The notes under the pieces: generated by a model
Told to the model about the DNA's origin: nothing
Databases searched by the model: none
Seen by the model: only the letters and a program-made list of their open reading frames with translations
Assembly (NCBI GenBank): GCA_963575745.1
Contig: CAUYUJ010018882.1
Span: 99,833-163,832, forward strand
DNA from: Prorocentrum cordatum
Lineage: Eukaryota; Sar; Dinophyceae; Prorocentrales; Prorocentraceae
DNA: 64,000 nucleotides
Direction of reading: 5' to 3'
Shown here: in pieces, positions 44,532 to 54,575 of the stretch
How the letters are laid out: every line of letters begins with the position of its first letter
Position numbering within the stretch: position 1 is the first letter of the stretch
Program-made: the position numbers and the translations under genes

Positions 44532-44690
44532 TCAGGCATCTTCCTGGGCATCCAGCGGCCCCCGTCCCTGCAGCCCGTGTGAGGCATCGGGGGGCATTGA
44601 AGATCCTGGGGAGGGGCCCTGGTCCAGGACCGAGGCCGAGGCCAGAGACGGGGTCGGGGCCCGAGCCGAGGCGGGGGCCGAAGTCGCGGC
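44532..44690 (-). CDS. Candidate terminal exon next to family B element
   Basis: Begins right after a strong acceptor TTCTTTCCCCTGCAG| formed by the end of element B1. Reads AATSAPASARAPTPSLASAS, VLDQGPSPGSSMPPDASHG, then a stop (DAQEDA). Ala/Ser/Pro-rich, probably disordered; no family. Confidence 0.35.
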   Translation of the reverse strand, partial: AATSAPASARAPTPSLASASVLDQGPSPGSSMPPDASHGLQGRGPLDAQEDA

Positions 44691-44894
44691 CTGCAGGGGA
44701 AAGAACAATGACGTAAACATAATAACTCGGAGGTCCGCGCGGATTTCTCGGATCCGCGCTGGGGCCCCCTGGCGGCGCCGCCAGCGCCGCCCCTGTCGCG
44801 CTCCGCGCGCCAGGCAAGGGGTTCAGCCCAGATCCAAGAAATCCGCGCGGACCCCCGAGTCTTTATTATGTTTATGCCATTCTTCGTTCCCCTA
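44691..44894. mobile_element. Family B introner-like element, copy B1
   Basis: Long inverted ends: AGGGGAA.GAA.AATG.C.TAAACATAATAA, ACTCGG.GGTCCGCGCGGATTTC. Arms pair over about 70 bp. On the minus strand its right end supplies TTTCCCCTGCAG|, a splice acceptor. Related to 47566-47765 and, more distantly, 61486-61670. Confidence 0.7.
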
Positions 44895-45033
44895 GAGAAG
44901 AGAAGGCCGTCGGGAATCGGTGGCCCAGTCCACCCCTGCCGGTGCGAGCCGAGGAGGGAGGGAGGAGCTACACCAGAGAGCTGGAGGGCAGCACAAAAAA
45001 ACATGTGCAGGATCAGCGCCCCGACAAGCGCAG

Positions 45034-45218
45034 CCCTGTTGTACAGTGGAGGCCAGTCCACAAGAAACCTTCCACAAGAAACCCAACCCTGAGACCCCAG
45101 GACGTCTACTGATTTCTGGCGTGGGAACGCCACGCCTTCCACAGCAAAACCATCGAACCCCGAGCAGCTCAGGACACCCTGGAGGCGAGCAGGGTGCTCC
45201 TCGGCATGGGCTCCACTG
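45034..45218. repeat. Dispersed repeat H copy 3
   Basis: Same blocks as copies 1 and 2 (CCACAAGAAACC, GTGGGAACGCCACGCCTTCC, GCGAGCAGGGTGCTCCTCGGCATGGG split by substitutions); followed by family A element A3. Confidence 0.75.
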
Positions 45219-45265
45219 CAGTAAACGCCAGATCTGGGGGCCAGGGTGGTCCCTTCACCCTGGAG

Positions 45266-45457
45266 GTAAGTCGGGCCTGTCCTCCTACAGGGGGATTTTC
45301 GACGAAAAACAAAGGATACCCCAAAAATAATACAAAAATAATAAAAAATAGTCTGGGGGCAATTTTTTGAATATTTGTTTTACCTTTTTGGGGTATTTTT
45401 GGGGTATCTTTTATTTTTCGTCGAACATCCCCCTGTAGAGGGACACGCCCGACGTAA
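45266..45457 (+). mobile_element. Family A element, copy A3, with perfect TSD and donor site
   Basis: Begins GTAAGTCGGGCCTGTCC and ends GCCCGACGTAA. Perfect 8-bp duplication CCCTGGAG at 45258-45265 and 45458-45465. The first TSD copy plus element end reads GGAG|GTAAGT (canonical donor), and the second TSD copy ends ..CTGGAG| (acceptor AG), so splicing would remove the element and one TSD exactly. Confidence 0.8.
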
Positions 45458-45715
45458 CCCTGGAGACGGGGGGGCCGCCGGCCCCCACTCGCCGAGCGGC
45501 AGCGCGGCCGCGCAGCTCCCAGACCCGCGGGGCCCGCGCTCTCGGGCCCACGAGCCCCGCTGCACAGAGGCCGTGGCGGGCGCGCGCCCCGGAGGCCCCG
45601 CCACACCACTGGCAGAGGGCCGCGGCCCCCAAGCGAACAGTCAACGACGGTCGGGAGCTTCTGCGCAGCGTGACGCGACGGCGGCCCCGGCGACACGCTA
45701 TGCCTTGCAGGCGGA

Positions 45716-45850
45716 CGGCGTGTCGCCCCGCTCCCGGGGCGGGATGCTGGGGAAGGCTCGAGCCGCTGACGCCGGGGGAGTTGACAGCATGTCGCGCCGA
45801 AGCGTGGTGGGCTAGAACCGGCGGAGCGACACGCTAACCAGCAGCTCCCG
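45716..45850. repeat. Dispersed repeat G copy 2
   Basis: Homologue of 22617-22770. Confidence 0.7.
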
Positions 45851-46442
45851 ATCGTATGGGTCCGCGCCCTCGGGGCCACGATCCCACTCAAAAAGGAGAG
45901 GAAACGGCGGGCCGTCGCCTTCGAGACCTTGACCCCTAGTCCCTGGTAAGAACTTGTGGACGCGCGCCACCGAGGCAACACCAACCCCCGTACAAAAACG
46001 GTGCGTCCGCGTCTCTTCGCGGCCATCACCCAAAACAAAAAATCAATGCAACGATCCGCCCCAACAAAACTATGGATTCTTGCTCTGGGCCGGGCCTTTC
46101 CAATCGTTCACTTCCCAATCTTCCTCCCCTTCCAGCCTTCCCAAAATCCCTGCCGGACCCGGTCACCCGTCCAGCCTTTTCAGCCGTTCGTTTACTCCGT
46201 CTTCGTCGCCTTGTGAGCGTTTTCTTATTCGGCGTTTCGACATTGGGCGGAAGGAGGGGGAGGGGGGGGTCTGGCTCCAGACCTATGCATAATGCTCGAC
46301 TATTTGCTGCAGTGCGTCCCATGGGGGAGACTCCGCCTGCTCGAAAAAGGCGCCCAAAACAGCCAGGATCTACTCCAAAGGGGGGGGAGGGGGGGCGAGG
46401 GCCCGCGACGATCGGCAAAACAGCGAATGAAACAACGATCAC
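45851..46442. other. No gene recognised
   Basis: Probably intron or flank of the minus-strand gene that follows; no motif. Confidence 0.4.
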
Positions 46443-48000
46443 CTTGCGCGCAATGGCTGCCTGGTCGTTTGCCGCAACCTGCTCTTGCGCCTCGGCCGAC
46501 TCCTCCAGAGCTGCCCGCGCGTCCGCCCCCCGCGGGCCAGCCGTCTCCAGTGGCTGGACATGTTGAAGGGGCCCAGGGACACACAAATAGCAAATAAGTA
46601 CACACAAATCCCAGGATGTCCCATATTTTCCTATATTTCCTGGGTTTTCGTCTTCCCTCACTTCCCATAGTTTCCCACATTTCCTTGGGAATCGACGATT
46701 CGTTGTGTCTGTGTGTCTTTTCCCCTCCTGACATGTGTCCGCACGCCTGGCCATCTGAGTGCTCTGGTTCGTCTCGTTGAGCGTCTGCTGCATGCCAAGA
46801 GGCTTAGGTCGGGCATGTCCTCCTACAGGCCGATCTCGGGAGGAAGAATAAAAAATGGTCCAAACATGCTCCGCAATAGCCAAACATGGTAAAACAATCG
46901 TTCCCAGACATAGATAAAACAACTATTTTGAATGTTGAGCAGAACCGACAGTCCCGGCATTCCTATAGGCCTACCACGGCATGTTCTTAGAACCCCAAAA
47001 TGTTCTAAGAACGAAGACAAGGTTCTTAGAACATTAACCCGATGCGTTCAAACAAGAAAGTCCCGGCCAGAAATGTTCTAAGAACATTTCGTGGAAACCA
47101 CAAAAGGTTCTTAGAACATTGTTTGGTAGGCCGAAAGGCAGGCCAGGACGCTTCGCCACTGCTTGAGAATGTTCCTCCTGTAGGGGGACAGGCCCGACTC
47201 CACACGAGACTGGGCTGGTGGCCAGCCTTGGCTCCCCGCCGCACTCGTGCACGCGACCTGCTGGCACCTCCCCCCTCCCCTGCCAGGGCTGTTGGCGCCT
47301 GCCCTCCACCTCATGGCGCCAGAGGTCAGCGATGAGGAGGAGGAGGAGGAGGCGGAGGAGGAGGCGGAGGAGGAGGCCAACGATCACCTCGAGGTCCTGC
47401 AACGCCTCCGCCACCGACGACCGACACCGCAGCTCCCGGGCAGCACTTGCACCCGCGGGCGCCCGGCCGCCGCCCCGCTCGCGTGCGACCCCCGCCGCCG
47501 ACGCGGCGCCCAGCTCGGCCACGGCCAGCTCGCACCTCGACCGCTGCTCGGTGGCACGGGCTTCCCTAGGGGAACAAAAAGTGGCATAAACGTAAAAACT
47601 CGGAGGTCCGCGCGGATTTCTCGGGTCGGCGCTGGACCCCCCTCCCTAGAGCGCGGAGCGCGCCAGGGGCGGCGCTGGAGGCGCCGCCAGGGGGCCCCAG
47701 CGCCGACCCGAGAAATCCGCGCGGACCTCCGAGTTTTTATGTTTATGTCGTTGTTCGTTCCCCTATTCCGGCTCCTGGCCTCCTCGTGGGCCAGCCTGGC
47801 ATGCCAGCACGGCGCGGGCAGTCTGTCGACAGCTCGGGTGGCGCAGAGAGGACCGAACCCGCGAGCCGCACCGGCACCTCTGCAGCTGCGAGGCCCAATC
47901 TGCCAGCCTCGCCACGAAAGAGATTCGCCCCAATCGCCGGATCAGGTCCTCGTGGAGCTGGATCTGCTCCGCCTCCGCGAGCCAGGCCGCATCCATCGCG
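46443..48000 (-). CDS. Putative multi-exon coiled-coil protein with elements as introns
   Basis: Minus-strand coding-like blocks in order. About 48000-47870: AMDAAWLAEAEQIQLHEDLI, RRLGRISFVARLADWASQLQ. 47565-47388: EARATEQRSRCELAVAELGA, then ..SVAEALQDLE, ending GAG|GTGATC. 46802-46728: PLGMQQTLNETNQSTQMARR, ADTCQ. 46553-46443: PLETAGPRGADARAALEESA, EAQEQVAANDQAAIARK, ending AAG|GTGATC. The last two join in frame (phase 0) when 46554-46727 is removed. Composition (Glu, Ala, Gln, Arg) predicts coiled coil; no family recognised. Elements B2, A4 and C2 occupy the gaps between blocks. Ends of the gene and some borders are undetermined; a further block may lie at 48080-48215. Confidence 0.45.
46554..46727 (-). 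mobile_element. Family C introner-like element, copy C2
   Basis: Minus strand: ACATGTCAG|GAGGGGAAAAGACACACAG ... TTTGTGTGTCCCTGGGCCCC..ACATGTCCAG|. ACATGTC at both borders looks like a target-site duplication. 174 bp, aligns end to end with C1. Removal restores a phase-0 reading frame. Confidence 0.75.
46804..47202. mobile_element. Family A element, copy A4 (long form, 399 bp)
   Basis: Ends TTAGGTCGGGC..GCCCGACTCCA; flanking 8-mers CAAGAGGC / CACGAGAC (6 of 8). On the minus strand it ends CCTAAG| directly before a coding block. The interior has five near-palindromic TTCT(T/A)AGAAC motifs (46980-47125). Confidence 0.65.
47566..47765. mobile_element. Family B introner-like element, copy B2
   Basis: Almost perfect inverted arms: TAGGGGAAC..A..GCATAAACGTAAAA, CTCGGAGGTCCGCGCGGATTT, CTCGGGTCGGCGCTGG. 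On the minus strand it ends TTCCCCTAG|, immediately before the coding block EARATEQRSRC. Confidence 0.75.
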
Positions 48001-48229
48001 TCCGCCCCTCACGAAAGCTTGTGCTCGCGTCAGTCCCCCGCGCCTCCATCTGCGCGGCCTGCGCACCCTTCTAGAGCGGGGGGACAACTGCAGACTGCGC
48101 CGCCTGGGCAACGCGCCAGCCCGCCACACGCCTTCCGTCACGTGCAGCAGCCGCCGTGCGTGCAGCAGCAGCGACGAGAGGAACGCCGATTACCAACATT
48201 GAGCGATCACGGCCACCACGCGCGCAAAG

Positions 48230-48620
48230 TGCGACGCGCCTGTCTACTTGCATGGAAGCCTGAGGCCGAATTGGCCCTCTTCCAACGTCCTCCTCGACCT
48301 CCGACCCCCCCCCACCCCCTCACTCGCCCTTGCTCCTCACCCTCGACCTCCACAACTCCTCCTTCACTCCTCGTACCGCCTTCCACATCCTCCTCCTCCT
48401 CCCCCTCCTCCTCCTCCTCCTCCTCTTCCTCCTCCTTCATCTCCACCACCTCCTCCTCCTTCATCTCCACCTTCATCTCCACCCTCCTCCTCTTCCTCCT
48501 CTTCCTCCTCCTCCTCCTCCTCCTCCTCCTCCATCTCCACCTTCGTCTCCACCCGCATCCTCCTCATCCTCCTCCTCCTCCTTCCCGCTGCCCCTCCTCC
48601 TCCTGCTCCTCGTCCCCCCG
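48230..48620. repeat. (CTC/CCT)n microsatellite
   Basis: Pyrimidine trinucleotides from about 48380 to 48610 with a Cys/Pro-poor flank; no gene. Confidence 0.85.
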
Positions 48621-48728
48621 TTCGCGGACCCCCGCGGCGCCCGCTCTCCGCGCCCCGGCCAACCGCACCCCGCCCGCTTGCCCGCTGCGTTCCGCCCATC
48701 CATGTCTCCTCCTTCCTCCACCATGCGG

Positions 48729-48886
48729 TTCAGTCGGGCGTGTTCCCCTACAGGGGGAGCTTCGACCAAAAATAACAAATCCTCAAACCATGCTCCAAAA
48801 TGGTAGAAAAATACAAACACTAGTCCCCATACCATTTTTGGATTATTTTTGAATATTCCCCCTGTAGAGGGACAGGCCCGACTTAA
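48729..48886. mobile_element. Family A element, copy A5
   Basis: Ends TTCAGTCGGGC..GCCCGACTTAA; perfect 8-bp duplication CCATGCGG at 48721-48728 and 48887-48894. 158 bp, with arms CCCCTACAGGGGGA / CCCCCTGTAGAGGGA. Confidence 0.8.
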
Positions 48887-48894
48887 CCATGCGG

Positions 48895-49349
48895 TGCGGC
48901 AGCGAGCGAGGGGGAAACATTTGGAAGGAGAGGGCCTTGTCAGAAGGCGGCGGAATCTCTCAGGGGCCCTCGCGCCTTTTGAGCAGATTTTGATCGTCTT
49001 CGGGGAAGGCTAAGAAAACTCCTCAAAGGCGGGGGGACTTCCGAGAAGGCCTTCTCCTTCTCTCTGCCCCCCCTCGCTCGCAGCCGAGTCGTGGCCATCC
49101 TCCTGCTCATTCTCCCACCCCTGCCCGCCTACGTCTCAGCCACCCCTTCCCGCTCCCGCTTCTACTCCCCAGCACGCTCCCTCTACCCCTCCCCCTGCGG
49201 CTTTGAATTCCACCTCCTCCGTCTCCGCCTGTATCCGTTTTCCTTACAGAGAACTCCTCCCTGTCGCACGCACGGACGTGTTGGAAGACCGGGCCAGGCG
49301 TTTCTACTCAGACCCCCCGCGCCATGTAAGACCCTGAAGCCTGACACGT
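48895..49349. other. No gene recognised
   Basis: Unique-looking sequence without motifs. Confidence 0.4.
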
Positions 49350-49960
49350 GCAACAACTACAAGAACCAAGAGGGGTCGAGGCTCTCGCACCTGCGACGCG
49401 CGCATTCGTGTTTAGCACTTGCTGCAGTTACAAGGACGGGGAAAGGAAAAGTATACTTGGGGCTCTCACCAACGCGCCGCGCGCATTCGTGAGAGAAACG
49501 TGTGGCAATTACAAAATTACAATTGAAGGGGAACGCTCGCCTTCGCGCCGCGCACATCCATCATAACAGCTTGGAGCATTTTGGATCGCAGCGGCGTGGG
49601 ACCACGCCCTGGTCGGAGGCAGCCGAGGGGCGCTACGGAGCCTGATTGGACCCAACAAGAAGGTTGGAACAGCTACGTACATGGGTGGAGGGTGGCTCCT
49701 TTCCACGACGGGGCTCGCGCCATATCACCTCGCACATTATTCATAAAAGTTAGCAGCAGCTACATGGATGGACGGCGTTTCCTGTTCAAGATGGAGTTGC
49801 GGCCTCAACACCGCGCGCAATGCTTCAAACGAGGAGGGTCAAGCATACAGGGATGGAAGACGGCTCCTTAAACAAATGGGGCTCTCGCTTGAGACCTCCA
49901 TATAATCTCCATAGCAGACACTTGAACCTGTGGAACAGCTGTGCGGAAAGAAGGTGGTTC
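49350..49960. repeat. Diverged minisatellite, partly inverted M90
   Basis: 49370-49560: CGCGCATTCGTG and TGCAGTTACAA-type units. 49570-49950: units whose reverse complement matches the 4.5-5.2 kb array (AATGCGCGCGGTGTTGAGGC, CTCCATCTTGAACA, CCGTCCATCCATGTAGCTG). Confidence 0.6.
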
Positions 49961-50084
49961 CTTCTTTTCGGAAATTTCATGGCCAGAAGGGCGAGCTTGT
50001 ACAACAGTCCTCACTGGTCAGGACTGTCTCCTCAAATTGGAGAGAGCGTGATCCACCGCCGCTTTACTGTGGAAAATTCCCCAC

Positions 50085-51120
50085 CCTCTTCCTCTGGAAC
50101 CAGGGGTTCCCCCCCCCCTCCGAAAATCCCCCCCCCTGCTGAACCTCCCCCCCCATTCCCGGCAACCCCCCCCCTCCCCTACCCCCCCCCCCCCCCCCCC
50201 CTCCCTCTCGAAAACCCGGGGGGGTCACTACCAGTCCGACCCCCCCCCCTCGAAAACCTGTTCGAACCCTCCCCCCCCCTCACCGCCAGCAAACGACTCC
50301 CGGTCCCTACCACCGTCCGCACCACATCCCCCACTGCTGTTCCCAGCACCACTGTCCTCACCACCACAGTCCCCGCTGGTTCCACCATCGTCCCTACTGT
50401 CCCCGCCAGTACCCCCACCACTGTCGCACTGTCCCCACTGTCCCCACCATTGTTCCCACAACGGTTCCACTCTCCCCACTTTCTCCACGGCCCCAACCAC
50501 TGCCCGACTATCCCCACTGTCCCCACTGTCAAACTGACTCCTCCGCTGTCCCACTGAGCTGTCCCACTGTTCCCACCACTGTCCCCACTGTCCTCACCAC
50601 TGTCCCCACTGTACCTCTGTCCCATTGTCCCACCGCCGTCCTCGCCACCGCCTTCACCACTGTCCACACCACCACTGTACCCTCCACTGTCCCACTGTTT
50701 CCACCACATTCCCACTGTCCCCACACCACTGTCCCCACCACCACCGTCCCCAACTCTGTCCCACTGTCCCCACTGTTCCCACCATTGTCCTCACCACTGT
50801 CCCCACCACTACCGTCCCCACCACTGTCCCACTGTCCCCATCACTGTCCCGCTGTCCCCTCACCACTGTCCCCACCACCACCGTCCCCACCACTGTCCGC
50901 CCTCCCCCGGGTTTTCGAGGGGGGGGGGTTCGAACCGGTAGTGACCTCCCTCGGTTTTCGAGGGGGGGAGGGGTTCGAACCGGTAGTGACCCCCCCCCTT
51001 TTCATGATGGACTGGGGGGGGGAAGGGTTCGAACCGGTAGTGACACCCCCCCCGGTTTTCCGGAGGGGGAGGGGGGGGGGCTCGAACCGGTAGTGACCCC
51101 CCCCCCCCGGTTTTCCGCCA
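50085..51120. repeat. CCCCACTGTCC minisatellite bounded by inverted repeats
   Basis: 50290-50905 is a minisatellite of CCCCACTGTCCCCACCACTG. It is bounded by TCGAAAACCCGGGGGGGTCA and TCACTACCAGTCCGA (50208-50272) on the left and by several copies of GGTTTTCGAGGGGGG / TTCGAACCGGTAGTGAC in the opposite sense (50909-51115) on the right. Confidence 0.75.
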
Positions 51121-51530
51121 GCAGCGGTAGAACACGCTCTAAAATTGGGATATCGCTGGACAACTCGTTGAACCATCTGGTCTTACAGCAATTTTTTGCT
51201 TTACTGATGGATCGCTGGGAGAGGTAAGCCAAGTTCTTTCAGGGGGGCGCATCTTGTAGTCAAAAGGACGGCTTGCGGGGACTCATGAGGGGCGGGTCAT
51301 CGTCGACGCAACTTGGGTCTACTCTGGTCCCACTCCTGCCCCTCTCCTCCCCTCTCCTCCCTTGTCCCCCTCTTCGCCCTGCCCCTCCTCGCCTTGCCCC
51401 TGCCACTCTGCCTCCCCCTCCCGCTCACTATATAGTGGAAAGGCTCACTGTAGTGGAAAGAGAGAGAAAGCGAGGACTGCCAGCAATCCGACCTGCCTTC
51501 TGTGTTGTTTGTGTCTCTGTCCGTTTTTCT
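51121..51530. other. No gene recognised
   Basis: Unique then pyrimidine-rich sequence. Confidence 0.4.
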
Positions 51531-51535
51531 CTCTG

Positions 51536-51538
51536 TCC

Positions 51539-51620
<82 letters not shown>

Positions 51621-51665
51621 ACCTCTCGCTCTCTCTCTCTCTCTCTCTCTCCCTCTCTCTCTCCC
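51536..51665. repeat. (TCTG)n and (CT)n microsatellites
   Basis: (TCTG)n about 51536-51612, (CT)n 51625-51663. Confidence 0.95.
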
Positions 51666-51759
51666 TCCTCCTTCTCCTCCTCCTACTTCCGCCCCCTCGC
51701 ACCCGCTCGGAGTCCTCCCTGCCGCTCTTTGCCCCCGTCGCCCCCCGCCCCGCCGCCCT

Positions 51760-52400
51760 CGCGCCGTGTGGCCGGAGACGATCTCGAGCAGCCGCGCGTC
51801 GTCGAACCAGCTCACCAGCAGGGAGGGCCCGTCGCACTTGGCGAAATCCGCGGGCGCCCGCCGCCGGCGGGGGCGGTGGCGCGGCGGGGCAAGCGCGGAG
51901 CAGCACCGCAGAGTCGCACCGCGGGCGATGCTCCCCTCCCTCTGCCTGGCCCGGAGCAGCGTGCTCGGGCTCCCCGGCCTCCCTCGCCTCCCCCACAGGA
52001 GAGGTCCTCTGCTCCTCGTCTCCAGCCTGCCGAGAGCTCCTCGGCATCCTCCCGGCCCCCCCCGCCCTCCCCTCGCCCCCTCCCGATCCTGCGGCTGCTC
52101 CCCGCCCCCTTCTGACCGCTCCCTCCTCCTCCTCCTCCTCCTCCTCCTCCTCCTCCTCCTCCTCCTCCCTCTTCCTTCCTCCCTTCCCTCCTCCGCTCGC
52201 CTCTTCGCCTCCCTCGTCCTCCTCCCCCCCCCCCCCCCCTTTCCCTGCCCCCCTCCCCCCTTTACCGCGCCAAAGGGGGGCCTCACGGGCGGCGTGGCGG
52301 CGGCCGCCCAGGGCTTCAGGCAGCCCGCGAAGGCGGCCCTGGAGCGCTCCAAAGCGGCGGGCGGCACCTGCCGACTCTGCAGGGCCCCCCGGCGAGACGA
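51760..52400 (-). other. Coding-like blocks around a CCT microsatellite
   Basis: The minus strand reads PADFAKCDGPSLLVSWFDDA, RLLEIVSGH at about 51857-51771, and VPPAALERSRAAFAGCLKPW at about 52365-52300 after CCCTGCAG. Both look like exon protein; 52120-52170 is (CCT)n. Too little to identify. Confidence 0.3.
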
Positions 52401-52680
52401 CGACGAAGGGGGGAAGAGGGAGGAAGGCAGGGAGGGGAAGGAATGGAGGGAGGGAGGAGGGAGGGGAGGGGAGGGAATGGGGAGGGGATGGGAGGGAGGG
52501 AGCGAGGGCGGAGAAGGAAGGAGGAGGAGGAGGAGGAGGAGGAGGAGGAGGACGAGGAGGGTGGAGGAGGATGAGGAGGAGGAGGAGGAGGAGGAGGGAG
52601 GGAGGAGGATCAGGAGGAGGAGGATGAGGAGGGAGGAGGAGGAGGAGGAGGAGGAGGAGGAGGGAGGAGGGAGGAGGGAG
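52400..52680. repeat. GGA/GGGA microsatellite
   Basis: Purine-rich, (GGA)n at 52520-52670. Confidence 0.9.
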
Positions 52681-53028
52681 TTGCATACTCTTGTCGAGAA
52701 CCTAAGGAAGTTCCATCAGGACTTCGTCAACATATTGCTCGGCCAACTGTCCGATGTGCCTCTGAGGAAAGGTCCTTTCAGAGTTCTGGCAAGCTGGGGC
52801 CTCGTTTTGGCACCCGTTCCTGGCCCACTTCGAAGCTCTCGGCCTCTCGCGCCCTGATTCGCTGCGGGTCGTTCTCCCTAATGTGGTGGCATTCGTCCAG
52901 CATCTTCGGGATTCCCTCCACCCCTCCCCCCGCGCCTGCTCGGGAAGACGCTGGCAGGATTGGCGTACCAAAGCCATGGCAGGGGGTGCCAAGCGGGCCC
53001 ATAGGAACGCATATCTTCATGTTCGGCG
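52681..53028. other. Possible exon, strand unresolved
   Basis: Plus frame (TLVENLRKFHQDFVNILLGQ) and minus frame (IPKMLDECHHIRENDPQRIR) are both protein-like; no motif decides. Confidence 0.25.
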
Positions 53029-54575
53029 ATGACGGGCGTCATGGAACGGGGGGGGGGAGGGCGGGGGGGGTATGACGTGACGCCCCCCCCCCCCCCCCGC
53101 CGTATGTTCCCGGTACCACAGCCGCGCCCGCGCGCACGACGCGACGAGCGACGAGCGACGACGACGACGACGACGCGAACAGCATGTAGGTGGCGATCTG
53201 CCCACTGCGCCTGTGTACACCACAACGCTCGCGTGAACCACGCCGCGCGTGTGCACCACAACGCCTGCGTACCCCGCAACAGCCGTGTGCAACGCACCAC
53301 CTGCGTATACCGCAAGACTTGGGAGCACTACACCGCCAGTGCACATACATCGCAGCAGCCATGTGCAACACAGCGCCTGTGTACACCACAGTGCTTGCGT
53401 GCACCGCAGCGCCTGTGCACGCCACAGCGTCTGTCTACACCAAAGCATCCGCGTGCAACGCAGCGCTGGTGTACACCACAATGCCTGCGTGCATAGGACA
53501 GGTAAAAGGAGCATGTACGTGAGGATCTGCTGCGGCCAACTAAGCGCCACGCCAGGTAAATTCTGAGAATCGAGTGCGACGTTGTTCCCTCCTCCCTCTT
53601 CCTCCACCTCCTCCTCCTCATTCTTACCCCCTGTCGTGGGGTTTGCCGTTACAGCACACGTCCGCATCTCAGCGTGCACCGCAAAATGGTCGATTGAATC
53701 GGTCCACTTGGTTCTCGGACGGCCTATTTAGCTGGAGCCTCTTGGACGCAAATGGGAGTTAGGGTGATGCGGGTGGACTCAGGGGGACTCGTAAATTCCA
53801 ACGGCGCTCCTTTGTCCATAGCGATTTGTTTTCCATTGCTTTCTCTGGAATCCACAAGTGTTCCATTTTGTCACCCTGATTCTTTTTGAAATTCCATACT
53901 CAACAATGGTGCTGTGTTGCACACGGTTGATGTGGTGCACACAGGCGCCGTGTCATACACAGGCACTGCAATGCACGCAGGCACTGTGGTGTACACTGGT
54001 GCTGCGTCGCGCACGGCTGATGTGGTGTACGGAAGCGCTGTGGTGTACACAGGAGCTGCTGTGCCCGCAGGCACGGTGGCCCAAACTGACTGTTGCACGC
54101 GGCTGCTGTGTACATAGGCGGTGTGGTGTACACAGTCGTTGTGGTGCACGCGGGCACTGTGATGTACACAGGCTTTGTGGTGCAGATCGCCACCTACATG
54201 TTCGTGCTGCCCGTCCTCCGTCATTCCTAAGCATTCCCAGACGCCGCCGCCGCGAAACGAGACGTCATCGACCCCCTCCCCCCCCAGATGATTGCCGTCA
54301 TCGGCCCGGATTTAAAAACAAGCTCCAGCCGCGTCCGCGCGCACGACGACGATGAACGACGAGCGACGAACCACGACCGACGACGATGGACGACGACGAC
54401 GACGACGACCACCACCACCACCACCACGACGAATGCGGACCAGACACCTATGCGGATTCCTACGCGGACACCTACGCGGATCCCAATGCGCACGGCGGTG
54501 GTGCCCGGAGCGCACTGGGGGGGGGGAGGAACGTTACGTCATAGGGGGGGGATCGGGGGCCATGACGCCCGTCAT
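53029..54575. mobile_element. Family K foldback element with minisatellite arms (1.55 kb)
   Basis: Perfect 16-bp terminal inverted repeat ATGACGGGCGTCATGG (53029-53044; complement at 54560-54575) and a second pair TATGACGT / ACGTCATA (53071-53078, 54536-54543). The left arm (53190-53520) is a CACCGCAACGCCTGTGTA-type minisatellite; the right arm (53900-54195) is the same minisatellite in the opposite sense (GTGGTGTACACAGGC). GTAGGTGGCGATCTGC ends both arrays. Unique middle 53525-53890. No transposase. Confidence 0.7.

Noticed and set aside
50930-51095. Repeated GGTTCGAACC as tRNA B-boxes
   Set aside because: The 10-mer is a palindrome inside a G-run repeat; no A-box or cloverleaf nearby.
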